DNA from: Dysgonomonas sp. 25
GTDB taxonomy: Bacteria > Bacteroidota > Bacteroidia > Bacteroidales > Dysgonomonadaceae
Length of the DNA stretch: 64,000 bases
Reading direction: 5' to 3'
Assembly (NCBI RefSeq): GCF_010501075.1
Contig: NZ_QVMN01000002.1
Location: 1 to 64,000 of the forward strand
Positions 42,282-50,729 of this stretch are shown here, piece after piece; the first letter of the stretch is position 1, and every line of letters begins with the position of its first letter. A program made the translations under genes and the position numbers. The notes below the pieces were generated by a model that was not told the DNA's origin, searched no databases, and saw only the letters and a program-made list of their open reading frames with translations.

Positions 42282-43964
42282 ATGAATGTCAATTCGTATA
42301 TAAAGCTACTCCCCGCGCAGTTCCGGAGAAGGGCAGTTAAGATGGTTGCCATCGGGATAGTGAACCGCCTGCTCGACTTGGTTGGGTTAGCTTCGCTGCT
42401 ACCGATTATTATTGTAATTATCAATCCGGCAAGCATCGAAGGGGATAACTCTTTTATGGGGCAACTTTTCCGCTTTATAGGTTTGGACTCGCTTGCCCAA
42501 TTCGGCTTGATATTAGGGATAGCAGCTTTAGTGCTGCTGCCGCTCAAAAGTGTCCTTATTATCTGGCTTGGGAATATTCAGAACAAGTACTATTTAGAAA
42601 TATATAGATACTATTCCCGGCGGCTCTACAACTACTATCATAGCAAGGGATTGCTGTTTATACGCCAGACCTATTCTTCGCAATTGGCATTCCATATCAA
42701 TGGAGCATGCTATGGTTTCGCTACCAGCATTATTAAAACCATTCTGGATTCGGTATCGAATATGGTAATGATGCTGCTGCTAATGGGTTTTCTGCTTTGG
42801 CTTGCTCCCGTAATATCGATGGCATTGGTAGGCGCTATGATTCCCATCTCGCTGATATACCTTGCCGTTGTCAGAGGCAGGTTGAAGAAGCTTGGTCTGG
42901 CAGCCTATGAAGCCCGCCGCAATCAGGCGCAGATAGTGCAGGAAAGCCTCAAAGGACATGTCTGTCTGAGCGTGAATGGCTCATTCGACAGGATAAGCAA
43001 CCAATTCGAGGAAGGGCTCGACACCATATCAAAGGCTGATACTAAGAATATTATTTACAGGCAGGTACCATCCGTTATCTTTCAGCTGTGTATAGTGGTT
43101 GCGCTTATCATTTTGCTTGTTGCCGGTACGGCTAATGGCGTTTCTGTTAATGCTTTCATCATTTTCGGATTTGTTGCCCTTCGGGTTATGCCCTCTCTAT
43201 TGACCTTGGTGAGCAGTTGGCATGTCCTTCAGAATAACCAATATGTGATAGACGTCATTAAAGGTGCCGACGAAGACGATAGCAAAGAGGCAGATGAAGA
43301 GTTTCCTCAAGCGATAATAAACCTGAACCGGCAAATCGAGCTCCGGGACATAACCTTCGCCTTTGATGTGAATGCGCCTGTATTCTCAAACTTCTCACTG
43401 AAAATCCATAAAGGCGAATGCATTGGATTCAAAGGGGATTCGGGAGCGGGTAAAAGTACCTTGTTCAACCTGTTACTGGGCTTCTATATCCCGCAGCAAG
43501 GTGGGATATATATCGACGGAATCAAGCTGTCGCCTCGGAACAGGAAAAGCTGGCATAAGCTGATTGGCTATGTAGAACAGGATGTCTTTATCAAAAATGA
43601 TTCGTTAAGAATGAATATAGCGATGTCTATCGGTGAGCCCGATAATGACAGGATATTGAAGGTCTTGGAACAAGCCGGACTTAAAACATGGTTCGAAAGT
43701 CTTCAGGACGGCTTGGACACACTGATTGGAGAAGCAGGTACTACTATCAGCGGAGGCGAAAGACAGCGGATAGGGATAGCAAGAGCTTTGTATAAAGAGC
43801 CGGAAGTCCTTTTTGTGGATGAGGCTACTTCGGCCTTGGATGCGAAGAAAGAAGAAGACATCGTTTCCCTGCTGCATGCCTTAGCTGCTGATAACTTTAC
43901 TTTGTTGATAATCTCGCATAGGGAGCGTACACTTCGCTTCTGTAGCCGAATAGTAGATATATAA
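42282..43964 (+). CDS. ABC transporter, fused permease and ATPase (no C39 domain)
   Basis: 560 aa half-transporter. Six membrane helices (about 15-320) precede the nucleotide-binding domain with Walker A GDSGAGKST, signature ISGGERQRIG, Walker B VLFVDEATSALD and H-loop ISHRERT. Unlike the exporter of the first locus it has no peptidase domain, so any leader removal must be done by another protein, plausibly the S24/S26 peptidase encoded downstream. It would act as a homodimer exporting a peptide or lipid-linked glycan. Confidence 0.92.
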   Translation: MNVNSYIKLLPAQFRRRAVKMVAIGIVNRLLDLVGLASLLPIIIVIINPASIEGDNSFMGQLFRFIGLDSLAQFGLILGIAALVLLPLKSVLIIWLGNIQNKYYLEIYRYYSRRLYNYYHSKGLLFIRQTYSSQLAFHINGACYGFATSIIKTILDSVSNMVMMLLLMGFLLWLAPVISMALVGAMIPISLIYLAVVRGRLKKLGLAAYEARRNQAQIVQESLKGHVCLSVNGSFDRISNQFEEGLDTISKADTKNIIYRQVPSVIFQLCIVVALIILLVAGTANGVSVNAFIIFGFVALRVMPSLLTLVSSWHVLQNNQYVIDVIKGADEDDSKEADEEFPQAIINLNRQIELRDITFAFDVNAPVFSNFSLKIHKGECIGFKGDSGAGKSTLFNLLLGFYIPQQGGIYIDGIKLSPRNRKSWHKLIGYVEQDVFIKNDSLRMNIAMSIGEPDNDRILKVLEQAGLKTWFESLQDGLDTLIGEAGTTISGGERQRIGIARALYKEPEVLFVDEATSALDAKKEEDIVSLLHALAADNFTLLIISHRERTLRFCSRIVDI

Positions 43965-43983
43965 CCGTATTAGCCACCGAAAA

Positions 43984-44856
43984 ATGAATATGAAAAAGAT
44001 ATACTTGATAGCCGGCCTGACAGTGGAAATGACAGGGGAGCAGATGCTACGGCAGGTAAGCCAGTTTCCGGGGTTTGATATATTCGAAATACCCGAACAG
44101 GACAGGGGAGATGCGGATATCTGCATACACATGGATAGGCAGATAGATACGGCCAATCTGATGAATATCCGTCTGATACACTGTTTCAGTATATTAGACC
44201 TGAAACATACTTTCTCGAAGTGTGAAGATGGATATCTTTTCGAAATGTATCAGTCTGACGGAAAGAAGATTATCAGCATCATTTATAATCTGAAGGACAA
44301 TACTGTTTTTACTTCCTCCTCCGACAACGAAATGATTATCAAGTATGCGGTATGGATTGCCTACTTTTTGCCGGCAATAGGGAAAAGAGTTATCCCGATA
44401 CATGCATCGTCCGTAGTAAAGGACTCGGAGGCAGTCTTGTTCCTTGGCGAGTCGGGGACAGGTAAAAGCACCCATGCCAGATTGTGGCTGAAATATATAG
44501 AGAATTCTTATTTGCTGAATGACGATTCTCCTTTGTTGTGCCTTAGAGATGGTAAGATTTTCGTTCACGGTTCGCCGTGGAGCGGAAAGACACATTGTTA
44601 TCAACAAAAAGCGGCTCTTCTGAAAGCAATGGTCAGGCTAAAGCAATACCCCGAGAATAGGATGAACCGCCGGAGCCGCCTGGAATCTATCGGAGCTATT
44701 CACCCGTCGTTTCCGCCCTTTATAGCTCATGACGAAGTTTTATCCGAAAAGGTAATGTATATGATAGACAAAATCGTTAACAATGCGCCTGTATATGAGC
44801 TGAGATGCCTGCCGGATAAAGAAGCTGCGGAAATCGCTTATAATACAATATACTGA
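43984..44856 (+). CDS. HPr-kinase-like protein
   Basis: 290 aa. The C-terminal half has the HprK/P-type P-loop GESGTGKSTHARLW (about 157-170), preceded by PIHASSVVKDSEAVLF and followed by LNDDSPLLCLRDGKIFVHGS, the characteristic acidic segment. The N-terminal 130 residues are unrelated to HprK. HprK-like kinases in peptide clusters phosphorylate precursor serine residues (paeninodin family), and others belong to HPr-related systems with PqqD partners. No HPr protein is encoded nearby. It overlaps the S24/S26 peptidase gene by 1 bp. Confidence 0.85.
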   Translation: MNMKKIYLIAGLTVEMTGEQMLRQVSQFPGFDIFEIPEQDRGDADICIHMDRQIDTANLMNIRLIHCFSILDLKHTFSKCEDGYLFEMYQSDGKKIISIIYNLKDNTVFTSSSDNEMIIKYAVWIAYFLPAIGKRVIPIHASSVVKDSEAVLFLGESGTGKSTHARLWLKYIENSYLLNDDSPLLCLRDGKIFVHGSPWSGKTHCYQQKAALLKAMVRLKQYPENRMNRRSRLESIGAIHPSFPPFIAHDEVLSEKVMYMIDKIVNNAPVYELRCLPDKEAAEIAYNTIY

Positions 44857-45326
44857 TGGGTATGATTACGAAAGAGATATTATCCAACCAGTTGTTTTTT
44901 ACGAATGTCCGCCAGATTATCGATTCGGGCAACCCGGTAGAATTGAAGGTGAAAGGAATGAGCATGTATCCTACCTTATTGGACGGCAAGCATAAGGTCG
45001 TGCTGATACCTTACCACAGGCAGTATCTGCGCATCGGTGTTATAGCCCTTTTCGTATACAATAAGAAATACATACTGCATCGCCTTGTATCTATCGAGGG
45101 TGACCGGTTGATATTTCAGGGCGACAATCTCTCGCGCGTTAGAGAATGCGTCACAGAAAACGATATAGTCGCCATCGTGGAGTATATTATCACGCCCACA
45201 GGTAAGCTAATCGATTGCAAAAAGCGCTGGTTCTTTCTCAAAGACAAGCGCTGGCGCTCCGTGCAGCGGTACTATCTGAAGGTAGCAGAAAAGCTAAAAG
45301 GCTTCTTATCGGGAGCGAACCGGTAA
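44856..45326 (+). CDS. S24/S26-family (signal-peptidase-like) protein
   Basis: 156 aa. The catalytic-type serine S36 lies in KGMSMYPTL. The second conserved block has K70/K71 in FVYNKKYILHRLVSIEGDR, followed by the third box FQGDNLS. This is the layout of S24/S26 serine peptidases (LexA/signal peptidase I clan). There is no N-terminal membrane helix and only a modest hydrophobic C-terminus. In the cassette context it could trim the exported peptide, which lacks a C39 processing route. Last gene of the cassette. Confidence 0.85.
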   Translation: MGMITKEILSNQLFFTNVRQIIDSGNPVELKVKGMSMYPTLLDGKHKVVLIPYHRQYLRIGVIALFVYNKKYILHRLVSIEGDRLIFQGDNLSRVRECVTENDIVAIVEYIITPTGKLIDCKKRWFFLKDKRWRSVQRYYLKVAEKLKGFLSGANR

Positions 45327-45772
45327 GGTGATTCTCCACCTCTAAAAATACACAAATGTGTTACTTTTTTGTCACCCTATTGTTACCTTTGTTGTCGAAA
45401 ATCGCATTCATTATGAGCTAATTAAGAGAAAAAGTGTATATAAAAAATGTTGTTTTTTTTGTAGGTTACTTTTTTATTACTTAACCACGAAGCGCACAAA
45501 GAGCCTACAAGAAGTACACAAAAAGCAGACACGCTTGTCATGCTGAATGAAACGAAGCATCTCGTTTTGTTGGAGAAGAGAGAGCCCTCACCTTCGTTCG
45601 GGATGACAATAAAAAGTAACAAAAGTATATTGATTTAGGGTGTTTTTTCGAGTTACTTTTCTTGTAAACTAATAAACTCATTTACTTGCCAACTACTTCG
45701 ATATAGATAAACTTGCGTATATAGCTTGACTATCTATTCACATAAATTAATGAATATTCAATACAAGTGCCG
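45327..45772. other. Intergenic region with repeat element
   Basis: About 440 bp without a gene, separating the peptide-modification cassette from the second half of the glycan locus. It contains a 156-bp element bounded by inverted repeats (45465-45620) and flanking copies of GTTACTTTTTT-like sequence (45359, 45651). A hairpin-forming AGGTG/CACCT lies just after the S24/S26 stop. Confidence 0.6.
45465..45620. repeat. REP/MITE-like element with terminal inverted repeats
   Basis: GTTACTTTTTTATT at 45465 and AATAAAAAGTAAC ending at 45620 are inverted repeats. Inside, TTGTCATGCTGAATGAAACGAAG and the segment CCTTCGTTCGGGATGACAA form a second, imperfect inverted pair. The CACGAAGCGCACAAAG and GTCATGCTGAA motifs resemble boilerplate intergenic repeats that are widespread in Bacteroidetes genomes (from memory). 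No reading frame of its own. Confidence 0.6.
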
Positions 45773-46336
45773 ATGTTTAGCAAATGTATAAACTTTGTAA
45801 AGTCCCGCTTCCGAAAATACCTTTTGGATGAATATTGGCTCGAAGACTATATAAAATTAGGGATGAAAGTGGGCAGCAATTGCTCTATACAGCCCGGATT
45901 GGTGGTAGACGTAAGCCATTGCTGGTTGATAGAGATTGGCGACAATGTAGTGATTGCGCCGCAGGTCTATTTGCTGGCACATGACACCAGTACGAAGAAA
46001 TATACAGGCTATACCAGAATAGGCCGAATCACTATCGAACGGAATGTCTTTATCGGGGTACGCACGGTCATTATGCCCGGAGTGACGATAGGCGAAAATG
46101 CGATTATAGGCTCAAATAGCGTCGTCACCAAAACGATTCCAAAGAATGTTGTAGCAGCAGGCAATCCGGCGAAAATTGTATGCTCCGTGGAAGAATATCG
46201 AGCCAAAATTAAAGGGGTCTTCAAAGATGCCCCGCTGTTCTCGGATGAATATACGCTACGCAAAGGAATCGACGAAGACAAAAAAGAAGAAATGAAAACC
46301 TTATTGTCATCGGATAAGATTGGTTTTGTGGAATAG
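45773..46336 (+). CDS. Hexapeptide-repeat acetyltransferase (WcaF/CatB-like)
   Basis: 187 aa from the ATG at 45773; an in-frame GTG two codons earlier is less likely. Left-handed beta-helix repeats run through IEIGDNVVIAPQVYLLAH, GRITIERNVFIGVRTVIMPG and VTIGENAIIGSNSVVT, ending with the AAGNPAKIV cap. The catalytic His is in YLLAHDT. It probably O-acetylates a sugar of the repeat unit. First gene after the repeat-bearing gap, so it may begin a separate transcript. Confidence 0.9.
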   Translation: MFSKCINFVKSRFRKYLLDEYWLEDYIKLGMKVGSNCSIQPGLVVDVSHCWLIEIGDNVVIAPQVYLLAHDTSTKKYTGYTRIGRITIERNVFIGVRTVIMPGVTIGENAIIGSNSVVTKTIPKNVVAAGNPAKIVCSVEEYRAKIKGVFKDAPLFSDEYTLRKGIDEDKKEEMKTLLSSDKIGFVE

Positions 46337-46349
46337 ATGAATTATAACT

Positions 46350-47462
46350 ATGGAACGGAAAATAAAAGTATTGTTCTTTATAGAGTCGCTTGCCGGAGGA
46401 GGTGCCGAAAAGGTGCTTCATACCATTGTGAAGCATATCGATAAAAGCAAATTTGACATAACAGTGGCTACTGTGGCGGCAGGAGGCATATACGAAAAGC
46501 CAATCAGCAAGTCTGTCAGATACGAGCCCATAATAAAAACACGTAATCGGTTCTTATATAAACTATTATACCACTTGATTTACTTTTATTTGCCGTTGAG
46601 AGTGGTTTATGCTCTCTTTCTACCGAAAGGGAACGATATAGAAGTCGCTTTTTGTGAAGGATTTGCAACAAAGCTGCTTGCCCATTCATCCAATAAGAAT
46701 AGAATAGCGTGGGTGCATACCGATATGCTGCTCAACCCTTGGACGCAAAATATCGTTTATCCTTCCGTGAAGAAGGAAAGAGATACATACTTGAAATACA
46801 GTAAAATAGTATGCGTCTCCGACACGGTGAAAAAATCGGTGGAAACAAAATTCGGCGTAGCAGCTGCGACCATCTACAATCCCATTGATAATGCCGAAAT
46901 CATCCGCAAATCCAAAGAAGAAGTACCCTTGCCCGAGAAAAGGAAACTCCGCATGGTTACATTGGGGCGTCTTGTGGAGCAAAAAGGATATGACAGGTTG
47001 CTAAAGGTGGCAAAAAGGCTGATAGATGAAAAGTGCGATTTTGAATTGTGGATATTGGGAGAAGGGCCGGAGAAAGAAAAGCTGACCCAAGATATTGAAA
47101 GAAACAAGTTGAATAATCACATCCGGATGTATGGTTTTATCCCGAATCCCTATCCTTACATAGCGGCAAGCGACATCTTTGTCTGCTCCTCACGATGCGA
47201 AGGTTTCAGCACAGCCGCCACCGAAGCGGTGATTCTGGGGCTGCCTGTGGTAACAACGCTTTGTTCGGGAATGAAAGAACTTTTGGGTGATAACCAATAC
47301 GGCATCATCGTGGAGAATGAGGAAATGACATTATTCGAACCGTTGAAAAAGATTATAACCAACAGTGATTATCTCTCCGTATTAACCCGCAAAGTCAGGG
47401 GAAGAGGACACGATTTCGGCATATCGTCATTGATAAAACCCGTGGAAAGGATATTGCAATGA
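46350..47462 (+). CDS. GT4-family glycosyltransferase, tandem copy 1
   Basis: 370 aa GT-B enzyme. FFIESLAGGGAEKVLHTIVK, MVTLGRLVEQKGYDRLLKVA, NPYPYIAASDIFVCSSRCEG and AVILGLPVVTTLCSGM are GT4 hallmarks. The next gene is clearly paralogous along the full length and overlaps by 4 bp (ATGA), pointing to a tandem duplication. Donor and linkage cannot be inferred. Confidence 0.93.
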   Translation: MERKIKVLFFIESLAGGGAEKVLHTIVKHIDKSKFDITVATVAAGGIYEKPISKSVRYEPIIKTRNRFLYKLLYHLIYFYLPLRVVYALFLPKGNDIEVAFCEGFATKLLAHSSNKNRIAWVHTDMLLNPWTQNIVYPSVKKERDTYLKYSKIVCVSDTVKKSVETKFGVAAATIYNPIDNAEIIRKSKEEVPLPEKRKLRMVTLGRLVEQKGYDRLLKVAKRLIDEKCDFELWILGEGPEKEKLTQDIERNKLNNHIRMYGFIPNPYPYIAASDIFVCSSRCEGFSTAATEAVILGLPVVTTLCSGMKELLGDNQYGIIVENEEMTLFEPLKKIITNSDYLSVLTRKVRGRGHDFGISSLIKPVERILQ

Positions 47463-48601
47463 AAAAGAAACACATCGCATTTGTTGTCAATGGGTTATAT
47501 GGTGGTGGTGCCGAAAAAGTCTTGCAAGTCTTTTTAGCTCATTTCGACAGAGAAAAATACGATATTACGCTCATCAATCATCGGGAAGATGAGATGTCGT
47601 ACGAATACTATCCGGCAGACATCCAGTATAAAAGTATTCTGAAAAGTATAGAAAAAAGGAAATCAAAAGCCGGAAAACTTTGGGTTAAGATATTTAACAA
47701 AATCAACCTGTTCATATACAATCATTTTTCGCCAACCCTTTTCAGACGCTTATATTTAAGAGACAAATTCGATGTTGAAATTGCTTTTATCGAAGGATAT
47801 GCCACAAGGATTGTCAGCGGAGGATATTCTGGCAGAAAAATCGCTTGGGTTCATATCGACCTCAATATATCCCCTTGGACAGATATAGCTTTCCGTTCGA
47901 AAGAGGAACAAACCACCTGTTATTCCTCCTTTGACGAAGTTGTCTCCGTCTCGGAAAGCGTAAAAGAATCGCTTGAAAAACTATATTCCCGCCAATCGAT
48001 AGTTATCTATAATCCGATTGACGTGGAAGAGATACGTGAAATGTCTGCTCTGTATACAGTCGAAAGGGATAAAAAGAAGCTGCTCTTTGTTTCCGTCGGT
48101 AGATTAGTGCCGCAAAAAGGCTATGACCGCCTGATACCCATTATTGGCAAGTTGATTGCCGAAGGCTTTGATTTTAGATTATGGATAGTCGGCGAAGGAG
48201 CGGAAAGGATACGTTTGGAAAAGCTGATTCGCGAGTGGAATCTGGAAGAAATCGTTACGCTGTGGGGTAATCAGAGCAATCCATATCCCTATATTGCGGC
48301 GAGCGATGTCTTTGTCTGCTCTTCGCGGAGCGAAGGGTATAGCACTGCCGTGACGGAAGCCCTGATACTCGGGTTGCCTGTTGTTACCACACTTTGCGCG
48401 GGGATGGAAGAACTTCTGGACGGTGGCGAATATGGTATCATTGTGGAGAATGAAGACGAAGCCTTGTTGAAAGGGATGAGAAACGTATTGTCTGATAGGA
48501 AGTTAATGTCACGTTACGCTGACCGGATAGAAAGAGACAAGAACCGTTTTTCGCTGGAGCGCCAGATGAATAATATATATCAGGTGATTGATAATGAATG
48601 A
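47459..48601 (+). CDS. GT4-family glycosyltransferase, tandem copy 2
   Basis: 380 aa. FVVNGLYGGGAEKVLQVFLA, FVSVGRLVPQKGYDRLIPII, NPYPYIAASDVFVCSSRSEG and ALILGLPVVTTLCAGM mirror the preceding gene. The divergence elsewhere suggests different acceptors. Translationally coupled to copy 1 and followed at 3 bp by a GT2 gene. Confidence 0.93.
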   Translation: MKKKHIAFVVNGLYGGGAEKVLQVFLAHFDREKYDITLINHREDEMSYEYYPADIQYKSILKSIEKRKSKAGKLWVKIFNKINLFIYNHFSPTLFRRLYLRDKFDVEIAFIEGYATRIVSGGYSGRKIAWVHIDLNISPWTDIAFRSKEEQTTCYSSFDEVVSVSESVKESLEKLYSRQSIVIYNPIDVEEIREMSALYTVERDKKKLLFVSVGRLVPQKGYDRLIPIIGKLIAEGFDFRLWIVGEGAERIRLEKLIREWNLEEIVTLWGNQSNPYPYIAASDVFVCSSRSEGYSTAVTEALILGLPVVTTLCAGMEELLDGGEYGIIVENEDEALLKGMRNVLSDRKLMSRYADRIERDKNRFSLERQMNNIYQVIDNE

Positions 48602-48604
48602 TAT

Positions 48605-49561
48605 ATGGAAATATCGATAATCATACCGGTCTATAATACCGCCCCATACCTGGAAGAATGCTTGGATTCGGTGCTTGCGCAACAGTTCGAGGACTGGGAG
48701 TGCCTGCTTATCGACGACGGCTCGACGGATAATAGCGGCGGGATATGCGATTTGTATGCCCGACGTGACAAGCGTTTTCGGGTATTCCATATCGTTAATT
48801 CGGGCGTCTCTTTTGCCCGCAACTTAGGTATTCAACATGCCTCAGGGAAATATATAGCTTTTATTGACAGTGATGATTTAATAGATAATTTCTATCTGTC
48901 TGCCCTTCACAAAGCAGCCACACAAGCCAAATCCGAATTAGTAGTGTGCGGCATGAAATTGCTCCGCCCTTCAGGTACGGAAGTGCTTACCGCAGCCGAC
49001 GGATTAGTGATTATAGGAAAGGAAGATTCTGAACGTTTCACCGAATTGAACAGCAAATATCTATTGTATGGGCCGGTGGTGAAGCTATACCGTTCGGACG
49101 TCGTCAAGGGGCATGGAATAAGCTTTCCTTTGGGGATTCAATATGGCGAAGATTTGATTTTTAACCTGCAATACCTCGAATATGTCACTCATATTCAGGT
49201 CGTAAATTCAGTAGGATATAACTATCGCATCTTATCCGAAGGCTCGCTTTCTTCCGGTGCCCATAGCCAGAGTTTTGAGAATAATTACGGACAGTGGAAA
49301 ATGATTCGTTCCTTTTTCGAAAAGAGAGGTATCAATGATTCGCATTCCCGGATATTCCTTTCGAACCGTTTATGGGGTATCGCCTACAATATGGCGATGA
49401 GTAATGAGCTGTCAATTAGTGAAATAAGAAATACTTTCAGTGCAGAATGCGTAGCCGATTTGAAAACTTTCGATGAATATACGATTGCTGTACCTTGTTG
49501 GCTGAAAATAATGATAATGAATAGGTTGTATCGGCTGATATGGCTTATCCAACGAAGATAA
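48605..49561 (+). CDS. GT2-family glycosyltransferase
   Basis: 318 aa. ISIIIPVYNTAPYLEECLDS, LIDDGSTDNSGGICD and the DxD-type AFIDSDDLID define a GT-A inverting transferase. The C-terminal 100 residues include a hydrophobic end (WLKIMIMNRLYRLIWLI), suggesting peripheral membrane binding. Start chosen at ATG 48605, 3 bp after the previous stop. Confidence 0.93.
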   Translation: MEISIIIPVYNTAPYLEECLDSVLAQQFEDWECLLIDDGSTDNSGGICDLYARRDKRFRVFHIVNSGVSFARNLGIQHASGKYIAFIDSDDLIDNFYLSALHKAATQAKSELVVCGMKLLRPSGTEVLTAADGLVIIGKEDSERFTELNSKYLLYGPVVKLYRSDVVKGHGISFPLGIQYGEDLIFNLQYLEYVTHIQVVNSVGYNYRILSEGSLSSGAHSQSFENNYGQWKMIRSFFEKRGINDSHSRIFLSNRLWGIAYNMAMSNELSISEIRNTFSAECVADLKTFDEYTIAVPCWLKIMIMNRLYRLIWLIQRR

Positions 49562-49580
49562 AAAATAAAAACCGGATTAT

Positions 49581-50729
49581 ATGAAAATTATACTTTCCCC
49601 GCATGGCGGTAGTGGTAATCATGGATGTGAAGCAATCGTCCGCGCGACATCCGAAATAATAAAAGAAGCTTATTTTGAGCTGTTTTCTACCTCTGTGGAA
49701 GAAGACAGTAAGTACGGACTGGATAGATATTGCAAATTATCGAATCCCCAAAAGCCGATAAATCGTTTTTCGGTGCAATACCTGTTGGCGCGTATCGATG
49801 GCAGCGACGAAAGATTCGACAGGCTCACATTCGCCCCGATTATTCAGTCGGCAAAGAAAAGCGATATGATGATGAGTATAGGCGGCGATAATTATTGCTA
49901 TGGAGTTAATCATCACATTTTGCTGGTAAATAAGGCAGTAAGGCAATTAGGTAAAAAGACCGTCTTGTGGGGATGTTCGATAGAACAGGAGGCGATAGAT
50001 AACGACATCGTTTTGGGAGACTTAGCAGCTTTTGACCTGATAGTCGCCCGTGAAAGCATAACGTATAATTCATTAAAAAATAAAGGATTGCGGAAAGTTC
50101 GCCTGTTCCCTGACCCCGCATTCCAGCTCGAACGCACCGACTTGCCTTTGCCCGAAGGATTCAAAGAACTCAATACGGTCGGAATCAATATCAGCCCGAT
50201 GATTATCAGTTACGAATCAAGCAAGGGTGCGACATTCAACAATTACGTCAGGCTGATAGAACATATCCTATCCACTTCGGATATGAATGTCGCTTTGATT
50301 CCCCATGTCGTGTGGGCGCATAATGACGATAGAATCCCCCTTCGGAAATTGTACAATCATTTTGCCGATACAGGCAGGGTAGTGATGATAGAAGATGCTA
50401 CCGCTTCGGAACTGAAAGGCTATATTGCCCGTTGCCGTTTCTTTGTGGCAGCCCGTACGCATGCCAGTATTGCCGCCTATTCCGAGAGCGTGCCGACGCT
50501 TGTCGTCGGTTACTCGGTAAAAGCAAAGGGAATAGCCCGTGATATTTTCGGGACGGAAGACAACTATGTGATTCCCGTACAAGCATTGGAGAAGGAGAAC
50601 CAATTAGTCGAAGCCTTCAAATATATATACCGCCACGAAGATAAAATCAGGAAACACTATGCTTCCATGATGAAGCAATATAAGGCGAAAGCTGCCGAAG
50701 CAGGAAAAGAGATTACGAAAATATGCTAG
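49581..50729 (+). CDS. Polysaccharide pyruvyltransferase-family protein
   Basis: 382 aa, GT-B-like fold of the CsaB/WcaK family. The N-terminal SPHGGSGNHGCEAIVRATSE, MMMSIGGDNYCYG and the C-terminal FFVAARTHASIAAYSESVPT with RTH (R/H for PEP and donor binding) are typical. It would add a pyruvate ketal to a sugar, giving the glycan negative charge. It overlaps the next gene by 7 bp. Confidence 0.9.
   Translation: MKIILSPHGGSGNHGCEAIVRATSEIIKEAYFELFSTSVEEDSKYGLDRYCKLSNPQKPINRFSVQYLLARIDGSDERFDRLTFAPIIQSAKKSDMMMSIGGDNYCYGVNHHILLVNKAVRQLGKKTVLWGCSIEQEAIDNDIVLGDLAAFDLIVARESITYNSLKNKGLRKVRLFPDPAFQLERTDLPLPEGFKELNTVGINISPMIISYESSKGATFNNYVRLIEHILSTSDMNVALIPHVVWAHNDDRIPLRKLYNHFADTGRVVMIEDATASELKGYIARCRFFVAARTHASIAAYSESVPTLVVGYSVKAKGIARDIFGTEDNYVIPVQALEKENQLVEAFKYIYRHEDKIRKHYASMMKQYKAKAAEAGKEITKIC

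Noticed and set aside
45465-45620. Insertion sequence
   Set aside because: Inverted repeats are present but there is no transposase frame and the element is only about 156 bp.
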